Shown piece after piece: positions 24,218 through 33,600 of a stretch of DNA of 64,000 nucleotides. The position numbers were made by a program, and so were the translations under genes. Location of the stretch: assembly GCA_035250245.1 (NCBI GenBank), contig DATFFH010000088.1, positions 77,870 through 141,869 of the forward strand, written 5' to 3'. How positions within the stretch are numbered: position 1 is the stretch's first letter; each line of letters opens with the position of its first letter. This stretch comes from Luteimonas_C sp035250245 (GTDB lineage Bacteria; Pseudomonadota; Gammaproteobacteria; Xanthomonadales; Xanthomonadaceae). The notes under the pieces are model-generated. The model did no database searches. It saw nothing but the letters and a program-made list of their open reading frames with translations, and was not told the origin of the DNA.

Positions 24218-24688
24218 ATGAAGCGCTTATTGCCTCTCTTGTTGTGCCTGGCGTTCCTGCCCTCCGCATCGGCCGCGGAAAACTTCATCGCCCGCAAATC
24301 GGTGAGCCTGGACGCGGCCAAGCGACTGGTCGCCGCCGCGGAAAGCGAAGCGGCCAAGCGCGGCCTGAAAGTCAGCATCGCGGTGCTGGACGAGGCCGGG
24401 CGGCTGCTGCATTTCTCGCGCATGGACGGCACGTCCAATTCCACCGTCGACGTCGCCGTCCGCAAAGCCGAGCACGCGGTCAACTTCCGCCGCGATACGG
24501 TTTTCCATCAGGACCTGTTGTCCAAGGGCAACAACGTCGTGCTCGGCCTGCCGCATAGCCTGCCGATCGAAGGCGGGCTGATGCTGAAAGTCGGCGAGGA
24601 AGTGGTGGGCGCCGTCGGCGTATCGGGCGCGCAATCCAGTATCGATGCCGAGATCGCGCGCGCCGGTATGAAGGCCGCCGGGTTTTAG
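24218..24688 (+). CDS. Secreted heme-binding/GlcG-like (DUF336) protein
   Basis: A 156-residue protein with a signal peptide (residues 1-19, ends SASA) followed by a GlcG/HbpS-type domain. Marks are SLDAAKRLVAAAESEA, VLDEAGRLLHFSRMDG (about 58-73), AVRKAEHAV and GGLMLKVGEEVVGAVGVSGA. In Streptomyces, HbpS binds heme extracellularly; for most members the role is unknown. It lies 4 bases after the DASS transporter, so it probably belongs to the same transcript. A periplasmic location is inferred. Confidence 0.82.
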   Translation: MKRLLPLLLCLAFLPSASAAENFIARKSVSLDAAKRLVAAAESEAAKRGLKVSIAVLDEAGRLLHFSRMDGTSNSTVDVAVRKAEHAVNFRRDTVFHQDLLSKGNNVVLGLPHSLPIEGGLMLKVGEEVVGAVGVSGAQSSIDAEIARAGMKAAGF

Positions 24689-24700
24689 CCTCCGCTTTTC

Positions 24701-24791
24701 GTAGGAGCGGCTTTAGCCGCGAGCTTTTTCTCCCGAAATCGCTGCAGTGTCGCGATTTGACGAAAAAGCTCGCGGCTAAAGCCGCTCCTAC
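24701..24791. repeat. GTAG-type REP pair (family A)
   Basis: GTAGGAGCGGCTTTAGCCGC..., a spacer, then the inverted copy ending in GCTCCTAC, 12 bases after the heme-binding-like gene and between convergent genes. Confidence 0.9.
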
Positions 24792-24805
24792 GAAAAGCGA
24801 ATCCG

Positions 24806-25165
24806 TTATGCGGCCAGGACCACGTCGCCGCCATGCACCATGACCTCGACGGCACGCAAATAAGCGCCACGACAAGGCCCAGCCACGCACTCGCCGCTCT
24901 CCAGCGCGAAGCTGGCCCCGTGCGACGCGCACACCAGATGCCCCTCCTTGCTTTTCAGGAACCGGCCCGGAGCCCAATCCAGACGCCGGCCGGCGTGCGG
25001 ACACACATTCAGCCAGGCGCGGACGCGATCGGCGTCCCGATACAGGATCAGGGATTCGGCATCGCCGTCCAGGTCGGCCTCGACCTCCGCGAAGCCGCCA
25101 TCCTCGATCTCCGCTAGGCCGATCAGCCGCTGCCGGCCGCCGTCGGATCGGCTGTCATCAAACAT
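24806..25165 (-). CDS. Rieske [2Fe-2S] ferredoxin-like protein
   Basis: A 119-residue stand-alone Rieske domain. The cluster ligands are in CPHAGRRLDWAPG (Cys and His, about 55-67) and CASHGASF (about 80-87), the classical CxH...CxxH pair. It has no membrane helix or oxygenase catalytic domain, so it would act as a small electron carrier or regulator in the cytoplasm. ATG 25165 is preferred to a TTG two codons upstream because AAGGAG sits seven bases before it. It is divergent from the small membrane protein gene. Partner unknown. Confidence 0.88.
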   Translation of the reverse strand: MFDDSRSDGGRQRLIGLAEIEDGGFAEVEADLDGDAESLILYRDADRVRAWLNVCPHAGRRLDWAPGRFLKSKEGHLVCASHGASFALESGECVAGPCRGAYLRAVEVMVHGGDVVLAA

Positions 25166-25249
25166 TAACAATCTCCTTACAACTGCCCCGAGGCGCTGTC
25201 CGATACTTGCCGCCCGCCCTCGGGCCGCATTCTGTCACGACCGTTGCCG

Positions 25250-25516
25250 ATGACCGCCTTCCGCTTCCACCGCGATTCCATCCGCTGGGCCTTCGCGCCG
25301 CGCAAACCGCGCCATCCGCTGTTGCGCATCGCTTTTGGACTGGTCGGGCTGGCGTTGCTGGCGGTGTTGCTGGTATTCGGCGTGTTCGTCGGCGCGGCGA
25401 TGCTGGGTGCGGGCCTGCTGATCAAGCTCTGGCGCCAGCGCGGCAAGCCCGTCGCCGCGGACAAGAAAGTCGTCGAAGGCGAATACCGCGTCGTCGGCAA
25501 GCCTTTGCTGCGCTAA
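25250..25516 (+). CDS. Small single-pass membrane protein, hypothetical
   Basis: An 88-residue protein with a basic N-terminus (RFHRDSIRWAFAPRKPRHPL), one or two closely spaced hydrophobic segments at about 27-58, and a charged tail (KKVVEGEYRVVGKPLLR). I do not recognise the family. Six bases separate its stop from the GTG of the FAH-family gene, so it is likely in the same operon. ATG 25250 is preferred over an in-frame TTG at 25244. Confidence 0.65.
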   Translation: MTAFRFHRDSIRWAFAPRKPRHPLLRIAFGLVGLALLAVLLVFGVFVGAAMLGAGLLIKLWRQRGKPVAADKKVVEGEYRVVGKPLLR

Positions 25517-25522
25517 CCCGCC

Positions 25523-26248
25523 GTGACCGACGCGATTCCGGCGCCTCCCACGCCGCGCGTCCCGCTGCGCGGCGGCGGCATGTTCCCGGTGCGGCGCATC
25601 TACTGCGTCGGCCGTAATTTCGCCGATCACGCACGCGAAATGGGCGCAGCCGCGCCCGCATCGAAAGCCGAACGCGGCCAGCCGGTGTTCTTCCTCAAGC
25701 CGGCCGACGCGATCGTCGTCGACGGTGTCGTGCCCTACCCGCACGGCACGCACGATCTGCATCATGAAATCGAATTGGTGGTCGCGCTGGGCCGCGATGC
25801 GCCCGCCGGCACGCTCGATCCGCACGCAGCGATGTCGCTGGTGCACGCTTACGGCGTCGGCCTGGACCTGACCCGACGCGATCTGCAAGCCGCGGCCAAG
25901 GCCAAGGGCTTGCCTTGGGATACCGGCAAAGCCTTCGACCATTCGGCGCCGATCAGCGAACTCGTGCCCGTTGCGCAAATGGGCGATCTGTATGCACGTA
26001 CGCTCACTTTGCAAATCAACGGCCAGCAGCGCCAGCACGGCGCGCTGACGGACCTGATCTGGGACGTCGGCGACATCCTGCACGAGCTGTCCAAGCTCTA
26101 TGCGCTGCGCGCCGGCGACCTGATCTTCATGGGCACGCCGGCCGGCGTCGGACCGCTGCAGGTCGGCGACGCCTTCCATGCGCGGCTCGACGGCGTGGCC
26201 GAGCTGCGGGGCGTGATCGCGCCGCCCACCGGGACCGGTGTAGCCTAG
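25523..26248 (+). CDS. Fumarylacetoacetate hydrolase (FAH) family protein
   Basis: A 241-residue member of the FAH superfamily (fumarylpyruvate hydrolase/YcgM-like). The catalytic fold is shown by RIYCVGRNFADHAREMG (about 24-40), FFLKPADAIV (about 54-63), HHEIELVVALG (metal-ligand Glus, about 75-85), GVGLDLTRRDLQ and ELVPVAQMGD, ending with the FMGTPAGVGPLQVGD loop. Such enzymes cleave C-C bonds in acylpyruvates in aromatic degradation, or act as oxaloacetate decarboxylase/tautomerase. The start is GTG 25523; an internal ATG at 25580 (MFPVRR) is an alternative. Substrate unknown. Confidence 0.88.
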   Translation: MTDAIPAPPTPRVPLRGGGMFPVRRIYCVGRNFADHAREMGAAAPASKAERGQPVFFLKPADAIVVDGVVPYPHGTHDLHHEIELVVALGRDAPAGTLDPHAAMSLVHAYGVGLDLTRRDLQAAAKAKGLPWDTGKAFDHSAPISELVPVAQMGDLYARTLTLQINGQQRQHGALTDLIWDVGDILHELSKLYALRAGDLIFMGTPAGVGPLQVGDAFHARLDGVAELRGVIAPPTGTGVA

Positions 26249-26279
26249 CCGCTCCCAACCGCGAAACGGAGGAGTGGCG

Positions 26280-26684
26280 ATGGGCATGATGAGTGAATTC
26301 AAGGAATTCGCGATGCGCGGCAACGTGGTCGACCTCGCCGTGGGCGTGGTGATCGGCGCCGCGTTCGGCAAAATCGTCACCGCGCTGGTCGACAAAGTCA
26401 TCATGCCGCCGATCGGCATGCTGATCGGCGGCGTGGACTTCTCCAAATGGGCGATCACGCTGAAGGAAGCCGGCGTGGACGCGGCCGGCAAGGAAATCCC
26501 GGCGGTGGTCATTGGCATCGGCGAATTCCTGAACACGCTCGTCCAGTTCGTCATCGTCGCGTTCGCGATCTTCCTGGTGGTCAAGGCGATCAACCGGATG
26601 AACCGCAAGCCGGCCGAAGCGCCCGCCGCGCCGGCGGAAGAAGTGCTGCTGCTGCGCGAGATCCGCGACAGCCTGAAGCGCTGA
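26280..26684 (+). CDS. mscL: Large-conductance mechanosensitive channel
   Basis: A 134-residue channel that opens under membrane tension to release solutes on osmotic downshock. It begins MGMMSEFKEFAMRGNVVDLAVGVV, with the first helix carrying the typical GNVVDLAVGVVIGAAFG pattern. TM1 is about 14-45, a periplasmic loop lies near 50-75, TM2 about 76-103, and a C-terminal helix ends EVLLLREIRDSLKR. ATG 26280 is chosen because GGAGGA lies six bases upstream; an in-frame GTG at 26274 overlaps that site. A REP pair follows. Confidence 0.95.
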   Translation: MGMMSEFKEFAMRGNVVDLAVGVVIGAAFGKIVTALVDKVIMPPIGMLIGGVDFSKWAITLKEAGVDAAGKEIPAVVIGIGEFLNTLVQFVIVAFAIFLVVKAINRMNRKPAEAPAAPAEEVLLLREIRDSLKR

Positions 26685-26694
26685 CCCCGCTCTT

Positions 26695-26776
26695 GTAGAG
26701 TCGAGCCTCGCTCGACTGCTCTTCGGTCACATGCGAAACACTTGACGAAAAGCAGTCGAGCAAGGCTCGACTCTAC
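26695..26776. repeat. GTAG-type REP pair (family C)
   Basis: GTAGAGTCGAGCCTCGCTCGACTGC and the inverted copy ending in GACTCTAC, 10 bases after mscL. Confidence 0.9.
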
Positions 26777-26887
26777 AAAAAGCGGAATGGCTCCTGCGGA
26801 ATGGAACAGGAGCCATGACGAGTGGCACAAAGACGAAAAGCCGCGGGCTGTTAAGCTCGCGGCTTTGCCGCGTCCCGGGGGATTGCA

Positions 26888-28297
26888 ATGCGTTTTTCGC
26901 TGTCGATCGCCGCGTTAGCCCTGTCCGTCGCCTGCTCAGCTGCGCTCGCGCAGCAGCAGACCACGATTCCCGCCTCCGCCGTCGCCGAAGCCGCGAAATT
27001 GCGCGAAAAAGCGTTGGCCAGCGACCTGGGCTGGAAGATCACCGAATCCCTGACCACCGAAGTCGGCCCGCGCCTGGCCGGCAGCGAAGCCGATGCGCGT
27101 GCCGTCGCTTGGGCGGTCGCCAAGTTCAAGCAGTTGGGCTACGACAAGGTCTGGACAGAACCTGTCACGTTCCCGAAATGGGTACGCCGCAGCGAACACG
27201 GCGAAGTGCTCGGCCCGCATTCGCAGAAGCTCTATCTGACCGCTCTCGGCGGCAGCCCCGGCGGCACGGTCGAAGCCGAAGTCGTGCGCTTCCCCGATCT
27301 GGCCGCGCTACAAGCCGCGCCCGACGGTTCGCTGGCGGGCAAGATCGCCTTCGTCGACTATCAAATGAAGAAAGCGAAAGACGGCAGCGATTACCGCAAT
27401 GGCGGCGGTATCCGCGGCCGCGGCCCGTCGGCAGCGGTGCGCAAGGGCGCGGTCGCGTTCCTGATGCGCTCGGCCGGCACCGAATCGCACCGTACGCCGC
27501 ACACCGGCGCCACCCGTTTCGAAGAAGGTCTTAAGCCGGTTCCCGCGGCCGCGCTGTCGATTCCCGATGCGGATCAGCTGGCACGCCTGGTCGCCCTCGG
27601 CCCGACCAAAGTTCGAGTCGCCTTGGATTGCGGCTACGACGGCGAATACACCTCGCAGAACGTGATCGGCGAAATCCGCGGCAGCAAGAAGCCCGACGAA
27701 GTGGTGCTGATCGGCGGCCACCTGGATTCCTGGGACCACGGCACCGGCGCGATCGACGACGGCGCCGGCATCGGCATCACCATGGCCGCGGCGGTGCTGA
27801 TCAAGCCACTGAAGCCGGCGCGTACCATCCGCGTGGTCGCTTTCGCCAACGAAGAGCAAGGCTTGTTCGGCGGCCGTGCCTACGCAGACAAATATTTCAA
27901 AGACGTCGAGAAGCACCACATCGCCGCCGAGAGCGATTTCGGCGCCGACCGCATCTACGGCTTCGACAGCAGCGCACCGGCGTTCGCCAAGCCGGCGATC
28001 GACACGATCGCGCAGGCGCTGGCGCCGCTGGGCATCGAGCATCTGCCGGGCAAGGGCGATCCGGAATCGGACATCGGCGCGCTGACCGCGCGCGGCATGG
28101 CCTGGGGCTGGCTGGGTCACGACGGCACGAACTATTTCGACCTGCATCACAACGCCGACGACACGCTCGACAAGATCGATCCGAAGGTGCTGGCGCAGAA
28201 CGTGGCCGCGTACGCCGTGTTCTCCTATCTCGCCGCGCAGTCCGAGGGCGGGTTCGGCAGCGCGCCGAAGGAAGCCGAGCCGCGTCGGCAACGCTGA
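26888..28297 (+). CDS. Secreted M28-family zinc aminopeptidase
   Basis: A 469-residue exported peptidase with a signal peptide (1-21, ends SAALA). The M28 zinc ligands are visible: His278 and Asp280 in GGHLDSWD, Asp290 in AIDDGAGIG, the catalytic and metal Glus in ANEEQGL (about 321-327), Asp in AAESDFG, and a late HHNADDT His. An inserted PA-like domain lies between about 110 and 250. It is expected to trim peptides in the periplasm or outside the cell. Length and order match carboxypeptidase Q-type and Lysobacter/Xanthomonas M28 proteins. A REP pair follows. Confidence 0.9.
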   Translation: MRFSLSIAALALSVACSAALAQQQTTIPASAVAEAAKLREKALASDLGWKITESLTTEVGPRLAGSEADARAVAWAVAKFKQLGYDKVWTEPVTFPKWVRRSEHGEVLGPHSQKLYLTALGGSPGGTVEAEVVRFPDLAALQAAPDGSLAGKIAFVDYQMKKAKDGSDYRNGGGIRGRGPSAAVRKGAVAFLMRSAGTESHRTPHTGATRFEEGLKPVPAAALSIPDADQLARLVALGPTKVRVALDCGYDGEYTSQNVIGEIRGSKKPDEVVLIGGHLDSWDHGTGAIDDGAGIGITMAAAVLIKPLKPARTIRVVAFANEEQGLFGGRAYADKYFKDVEKHHIAAESDFGADRIYGFDSSAPAFAKPAIDTIAQALAPLGIEHLPGKGDPESDIGALTARGMAWGWLGHDGTNYFDLHHNADDTLDKIDPKVLAQNVAAYAVFSYLAAQSEGGFGSAPKEAEPRRQR

Positions 28298-28336
28298 CAC
28301 CCTTAGCGGAGCGGGTTCGCCCGCTCTTCGCTTTTT

Positions 28337-28427
28337 GTAGGAGCGGCTTTAGCCGCGAGCTTTCTCCTTCAAATCGCGACATCGCAGCGATTTTGAGAGA
28401 AAGAGCTCGCGGCTAAAGCCGCTCCTA
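28337..28427. repeat. GTAG-type REP pair (family A)
   Basis: GTAGGAGCGGCTTTAGCCGC..., a spacer of about 45 bases, and the inverted copy ending in CTAC, between the converging M28 peptidase and methyltransferase genes. Confidence 0.9.
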
Positions 28428-28439
28428 CAAAACCCGGTG

Positions 28440-29273
28440 TCAACGGCGCGCGGTCAGGACCCACTGCCCTTGCGGCAATCCGGCCGCGACGTCCTGCACG
28501 CGGCAGATCTCGGCGTCCGCGAATCCCGCCGCGCGGATGTCGTCCAGCAGCGCCCAGCCGAAATGGTGGAAGCAAGGCACGCCGCCACGGACGGGATCGC
28601 CGTGGAATTCGGGTTCACCGAAGTGCTCGACGCGGCCTTGCGCATCGAGCCGCGCGATTTGCACGTTCGCGGCCTGGCCTTCGTAGAACGGCACGGTCAA
28701 CGCGAGCGCGCCGCCTGGCCGCAGTACGCGCGCAAATTCGCCTAGCGCGGCCCGATAGTCGGGCACATGTTCGAGCACGTCGAGGCTGACGATGCCGTCC
28801 ATCGCCGCATCGGGCCAACGCAACGCGGTCGCGTCTTCGCTGCGGATCCAGGGCCAGGCGCCGCGGCGCAGCAGCCACAGCATCAAATGCGCGCGCTGCC
28901 ACAAGCCGATCGCGAACTCGCTGCCGTGCAAGCGACCCACGCGTTTGCGCAAGGCGAGATAGAAAGCGCTGCTCTGTTCGGTAGCGTAGACCCTCGCCTG
29001 CGCCGGGCGCTCCAGCAGTTCCAGTAAAATCGTTCCCGCTGCCCGCTGCCGCGCATTGCAACGGCAGTGCCGGCAAAGCAGGCCCTCGCGCCAAGCGGAT
29101 GGCGATCCGGGCGAGGAATCGAATCCGGTTTCGCGCTCGCACAACCCGCAGCGTCCCTTCAAAAGGCCTGCTGCGGCCAGTGCCAGCGCTTCGGATTCCG
29201 ATGCGTGCCATACCGCCCATGCGTCGCGCCATTCCGCGAGGCTGCGCAAGCGTGCCGTTCCGCTCGACGTCAT
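28440..29273 (-). CDS. SAM-dependent methyltransferase with N-terminal zinc-ribbon-like cysteines
   Basis: A 277-residue protein. Cysteines CGLC (about 42-45) and CRHCRCNARQR (about 68-78) near the N-terminus suggest a small metal-binding module. A class I methyltransferase core follows but is atypical: the SAM-binding first strand is weak, while the later motif DGIVSLDVLEHVPDYRAALG and the LRPGGALALTVPF strand are typical of the methyltransferase type 11 fold. The substrate is unknown. It starts at ATG 29273, overlapping the TrmH-family stop by four bases, so it is the last gene of a GNAT-TrmH-methyltransferase operon. Confidence 0.8.
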   Translation of the reverse strand: MTSSGTARLRSLAEWRDAWAVWHASESEALALAAAGLLKGRCGLCERETGFDSSPGSPSAWREGLLCRHCRCNARQRAAGTILLELLERPAQARVYATEQSSAFYLALRKRVGRLHGSEFAIGLWQRAHLMLWLLRRGAWPWIRSEDATALRWPDAAMDGIVSLDVLEHVPDYRAALGEFARVLRPGGALALTVPFYEGQAANVQIARLDAQGRVEHFGEPEFHGDPVRGGVPCFHHFGWALLDDIRAAGFADAEICRVQDVAAGLPQGQWVLTARR

Positions 29274-30085
29274 CGCTTGGAATACCAGACCGCCAACAGC
29301 ACAGCCGCCGCCGACGCCACATTGAGACTTTCCACCGCGCCGCTGCCGGGGATCGATAGCCGCAAATCGCAGGCCTGCGCCAGGCCGCGATCCATGCCCT
29401 CGCCTTCCGCACCGAGCACGTAAACCAGGCGCGGCGGCAAAGCTGTTGCGAATGCATCTTGGCCGCCTTCGATCACAGTCGCGGCCAGCGCGAAGCCCGC
29501 TTCGCGCAAACGCGCCATGGCGACATCGGACGATGGCAAACGCACGAACCGCACCGCCTCGGCGCCGCCTTCGGCTACGCGCGCCGCGGCACCGGACAAG
29601 GCCAGTTCCGAATGCGCCGGCAGCAGCATCGCGGCTACCCCGAAATGCGCCGCCGAGCGCAGGATCGCACCGAGGTTGTGCGGATTGCCCACGCCGTCGA
29701 GCCAGATCGCGCACTGCGGCCCGTTGCCCAGATCGCGCAGCCAGGCATCGAAGTCCAAAGGCTCTTCTCGCAGCACATCGGCCACCACGCCTTCGTGGTG
29801 CGAACTGGCCGATAATTTCTGCAGGTCGGCTTCCTCCACCACGCGATAACCGATACGGTGGGCCACGCACCATTTCAGCAGCGGCTGCAATTGCGGTATC
29901 CGCGCCTGGGTCAGATACAGCTTGCGTAGCGCCTCGGGCCGGCGTGTGAACGCGGCGCGCACCGCGTTGAAGCCGTACAGCCGCAACTCCGTTTTCGGAT
30001 CGGTGCGGCGAGCGCGTTCGGGAGGACGGCGGGCTTCAGCCGAAGCCCGGTGCTTGCCCCAAGGCGAATCGGATTCACGTGCCAT
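29270..30085 (-). CDS. TrmH/SpoU-family RNA 2'-O-methyltransferase
   Basis: A 271-residue SPOUT enzyme. After a basic N-terminus, residues about 34-100 form the substrate-binding domain (LYGFNAVRAAFTRRP, SASSHHEGVVA). The trefoil-knot catalytic domain has motif 1 LDGVGNPHNLGAILRSAAHFG (DGVGNPHNLG), motif 2 VLGAEGEGMDRG and motif 3 IPGSGAVESLNVASAAAVLL. The family methylates 2'-OH of rRNA (RlmB) or tRNA (TrmH); which one cannot be read here. The gene starts at ATG 30085 inside the end of the GNAT gene and overlaps the downstream methyltransferase by four bases. Confidence 0.92.
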   Translation of the reverse strand: MARESDSPWGKHRASAEARRPPERARRTDPKTELRLYGFNAVRAAFTRRPEALRKLYLTQARIPQLQPLLKWCVAHRIGYRVVEEADLQKLSASSHHEGVVADVLREEPLDFDAWLRDLGNGPQCAIWLDGVGNPHNLGAILRSAAHFGVAAMLLPAHSELALSGAAARVAEGGAEAVRFVRLPSSDVAMARLREAGFALAATVIEGGQDAFATALPPRLVYVLGAEGEGMDRGLAQACDLRLSIPGSGAVESLNVASAAAVLLAVWYSKR

Positions 30086-30629
30086 TGTCCAGCGCCTCCC
30101 TGGTTTTGGCGAACGTGCGCAGATCGTGCACGCGACCGCGCTTGAACACCGCCTTGCGTTGCAGGCCTTCCTCGATAAAACCGTTCTTTTCCAGGACGCG
30201 GGCCGAGCCGAAGTTGAAATCGAGCACGCTCGCCTGCAGCCGGTACAGGCGCAATTCGCGCATCGCCCAAGGCGCGAACGCCGATACGATGCGAGTCATC
30301 AGCCCACGGCCCCAGTGTTCCCGCCCCAGCCAATAGCCGAATTCCGCGCTGTGCCGCCGCTCGGCTTGTCCGGGCCGTGCGCCGATGCTGCCGAGGGCCT
30401 CGCCATTTAGGTCGATCGCGAACGCCGGACCCGCATCGAAATCGATGACCTTGCCGGCCAGGAAGGCTTCGCCGTCGGCGCGCGTGTACGGCCATGGGAA
30501 GCGGTCGCTGACGCCGCGCGAGACCTGTTCGTCGTCGGCATGGCGCAGCAAGGCTTCGAGGTCGTCAGCCCGCCAGGCGCGCAAGCGCACGCCTTCGCCG
30601 ACGTCGATTTCGGTGCCGCGCCAATCCAC
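30075..30629 (-). CDS. GNAT-family N-acetyltransferase (RimJ/RimL-like)
   Basis: A 184-residue acetyltransferase. Residues about 14-30 hold the GVRLRAWRADDLEALLRHAD start of the RimJ/RimL type, and AEFGYWLGREHWGRGLMTRI (about 94-113) contains the acetyl-CoA-binding Q/RxxGxG-like loop. The late LEKNGFIEEGLQRKAVFKRG segment is typical of the subfamily that acetylates N-terminal residues of ribosomal proteins or small molecules. It starts at GTG 30629, with GGAGG five bases upstream. First gene of the three-gene operon; its stop overlaps the TrmH start by 11 bases. Confidence 0.88.
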   Translation of the reverse strand: MDWRGTEIDVGEGVRLRAWRADDLEALLRHADDEQVSRGVSDRFPWPYTRADGEAFLAGKVIDFDAGPAFAIDLNGEALGSIGARPGQAERRHSAEFGYWLGREHWGRGLMTRIVSAFAPWAMRELRLYRLQASVLDFNFGSARVLEKNGFIEEGLQRKAVFKRGRVHDLRTFAKTREALDNGT

Positions 30630-30668
30630 ACCCGCCTCCGATCCTGCTTCGATCCGCAGGATACGCGA

Positions 30669-33600
30669 TCAGGCGTGGCCGCCGACAGGCGGGACTTCCT
30701 TATCCAGCTTGGCCAACTCGTGGGCGATGGCCTCGGGCGAATGTGTGAAGCGCGCCAACAGGCTGTAGAACACCGGCACCGCGAACAGCGATAACAGCGT
30801 GGAGAAGGCCACGCCGAACACGATCACCACGCCGATCGAGGAACGGCTGGCCGCGCCGGCGCCGGTGGAGAGCATCAGCGGGATCGCGCCGCAGATCATC
30901 GCCACCGAGGTCATCAGGATCGGACGCAGGCGCACCGAAGCCGCTTCCACGATGGCGTCGGCCACGCTGCGGCCTTCGTCGCGCAGCTGATTGGCGAATT
31001 CCACGATCAGGATGCCGTTCTTCGCCGCCAGTCCCACCAGCATGACGATGCCGATCTGGCTGTACAGGTTCAGGCTGGTGCCCCAAATCGACAAGCCGAT
31101 CAGCGCGCCGAGCATGGCCAGCGGCACGGTCAGCATGATCACGACCGGATGCAGGAAGCTTTCGAACTGCGCCGCCAGCACCAGGAACACGACCAACAGC
31201 GCCATGCCGAACGTGAAGAAGATCGCGCTGCTGGATTTCTGGAATTCGCGCGATTCGCCCTTGTAGTCGATCTGCGCTTCGGGCGGCAGCTCCTGCGCGG
31301 CCAGTCCGCGCAGGTATTCGAGCGCGTCGCCCACCGTGTAGCCAGGCGCGAGACCGGCGGTGAGCGTGATGGCGCGCATCCGGTTGAAGCGGCTCAGCGT
31401 TCCGGCTTCGGCCACTTCCTCCAGCTTCACCAGGTTCGACAGCGGGATCAGCTGGTTGGTGGTGGTCGAGCGCACGTACAGGCCGGCGATGTCCGCCGGG
31501 CTGCGCCGGTTCGCGAGTTCGGCCTGGGTCATCACGTAGTATTCCTGGCCGTCTTTCTGGTACGTGCCGGCACGCAACGAACCGAGCATGGTCTGCAGCG
31601 TATTGCCGATCGCCTCCACCGGCACGCCGAGATCGGCCGCGCGCGCCTGGTCGATATTGACCCGGATCTGCGGCAGCGTTTCCTTGTAGTCGTAGTCGAC
31701 GTTGAGCAGCCCCGGGTTTTCGTCCATGCGCGCGATCATGCGGTCGCGCCATTGCGCCAGCGTCTCGTAGGTGGGCCCGCGCAGCACGAACTGCACCGGG
31801 CGGCCGCCGCCGCGCACCAGGCCTTGCTGCACGTCGGCGGTCACGCGAACGCCGGGGAAGTCGGCCAATCCCTTGCGTATTTCTTCCATCAGTTGCTGGG
31901 TAGTGACATCGCGCTCGGCCCAAGGCTTGAGGAAGACGATGGCGCGGCCGTTGTTCATCACGCCGGCGCTGCCGCCGAAACCGCCAGGTACACGGGTGAT
32001 GACGCGGTTGACTGGCTTGCCGTCTCCGGCATACGACAGCAGCCGTTTCTCGACCTGAGCCATCTGCTTGACCATGTAGTCGTAGCCGGCGCCTTCCGGT
32101 CCGGTGACGCTCACATTGAAGTTGCCGCGATCCTCGACCGGAGCGAGTTCCGAGGGAACCAGCTTGAACAACAAACCGCTGACCGCGAAGGTGACCAGCA
32201 TCGTCGCCGCCAGCAACCAGCCTCGCCCGACCACTTTGCCGAGCACGTCGCGATACCAGCGCGTCAGCGCGTCGAGCCGACCGTTGACCCAGTTGTTGAA
32301 GCCTTTCGCTTTATGGAGAGTCCGGCCAGGGACGGCCGGGCTGTTCGCGGAAGGACCCGCGGATGCGTGGGGCCGCAGCAGGACCGAGCACATCATCGGC
32401 GTCAACGTGAGCGCGACGAAGCCCGAAATCAGCACCGCGCCGGCGACGGCCACCGCCAGTTCGCGGAACAGCCGCCCCTGATTTCCTTCCATGAAGGCGA
32501 TCGGCAAGAACACCGCGATCAGGACGATGGTCGTGGCGACCACCGCGAACGCCACCTGGCCGGTGCCGCGCACGGCCGCGAGCAGCGGCGGCTCGCCCAG
32601 GTCGACACGGCGCTGGCAGTTCTCCAGCACGACGATGGCGTCGTCCACCACCAGGCCGATCGACAGCACCAGCGACAGCAAGGTCAGCTGGTTGATCGAG
32701 AAGCCGAACGCATACAGCCCCATGAACGCGGCGGTAATGCACACCGGCACGGTCACCGCCGGGATCAACGAAGCGCGCACGCTGCCCAGGAACACGAACA
32801 CGACCAGCAGCACCAGCACGATCGCCTCGGCCAGGGTCTTGTAGACCTCCTCTACCGCCGCATCCACGAACACCGTCGAATCGAACGCCAGCGCGATATC
32901 CATGCCCTCGGGCAACGAAGCGGCCATGCGGTCCGCCAAGTCCCGGGCCTTGTGCGCCACGTCCAGCTGGTTCGCCGTGGACGTGGCCACGATGCCCATG
33001 CCGACTTGCGGCACGCCGTTGCCGTGATAGTAGGAGCGGCGCTCTTCCGAACCCAGTTCGACCCGCGCCACTTCGCGCAGCTTGATCACGTGGCCGTCGT
33101 CGCCCTTGCCGACCGCCAGATCCTCGAAGTTTTCCGGAGTCAGATAGCCGCGCATCACCCGCAGCGAGAAATCGCGATCGGTCGATTCCAGGCTGCCGCC
33201 CGGCAATTCGACGTTCTCGCGCCGCAGCGCGCCGTTGATGTCGTCGACAGTGAGCCCGCGCGCGGCCATCGCCTTGTCGTCCAGCCACACGCGCATGGCA
33301 TAGCGCTGGCCGCCGCCGATATTCACCGAGGACACGCCGTCGATCGAGGAGAATTGGTCGGCTAAGTAACGGTCGGCGTAGTCGGTGAGCTCCTCGGCGG
33401 TCATGTTCGGATCGCTGAGGTTGAAGAACATGATCGGCGACGAGTCGCTCTGCTGCTTGGACACCTGCGGCGGATCGATCTCGGGCGGCAAGCGATTGGC
33501 AACGCGGCTGATCGCGTCTCGCACGTCGTTGGCCGCGCCTTCGATGTCGCGGGTCAAGGTGAACTCGATGTTGATGTTGGAACGGCCGTTGCGGCTGTCG

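Noticed and set aside
31149..33365. A 738-codon open frame on the plus strand opposite the RND permease
   Set aside because: It mirrors the permease codons exactly, has no family-like motif, and is rich in His/Gln/Arg, typical of the antisense of GC-rich genes.
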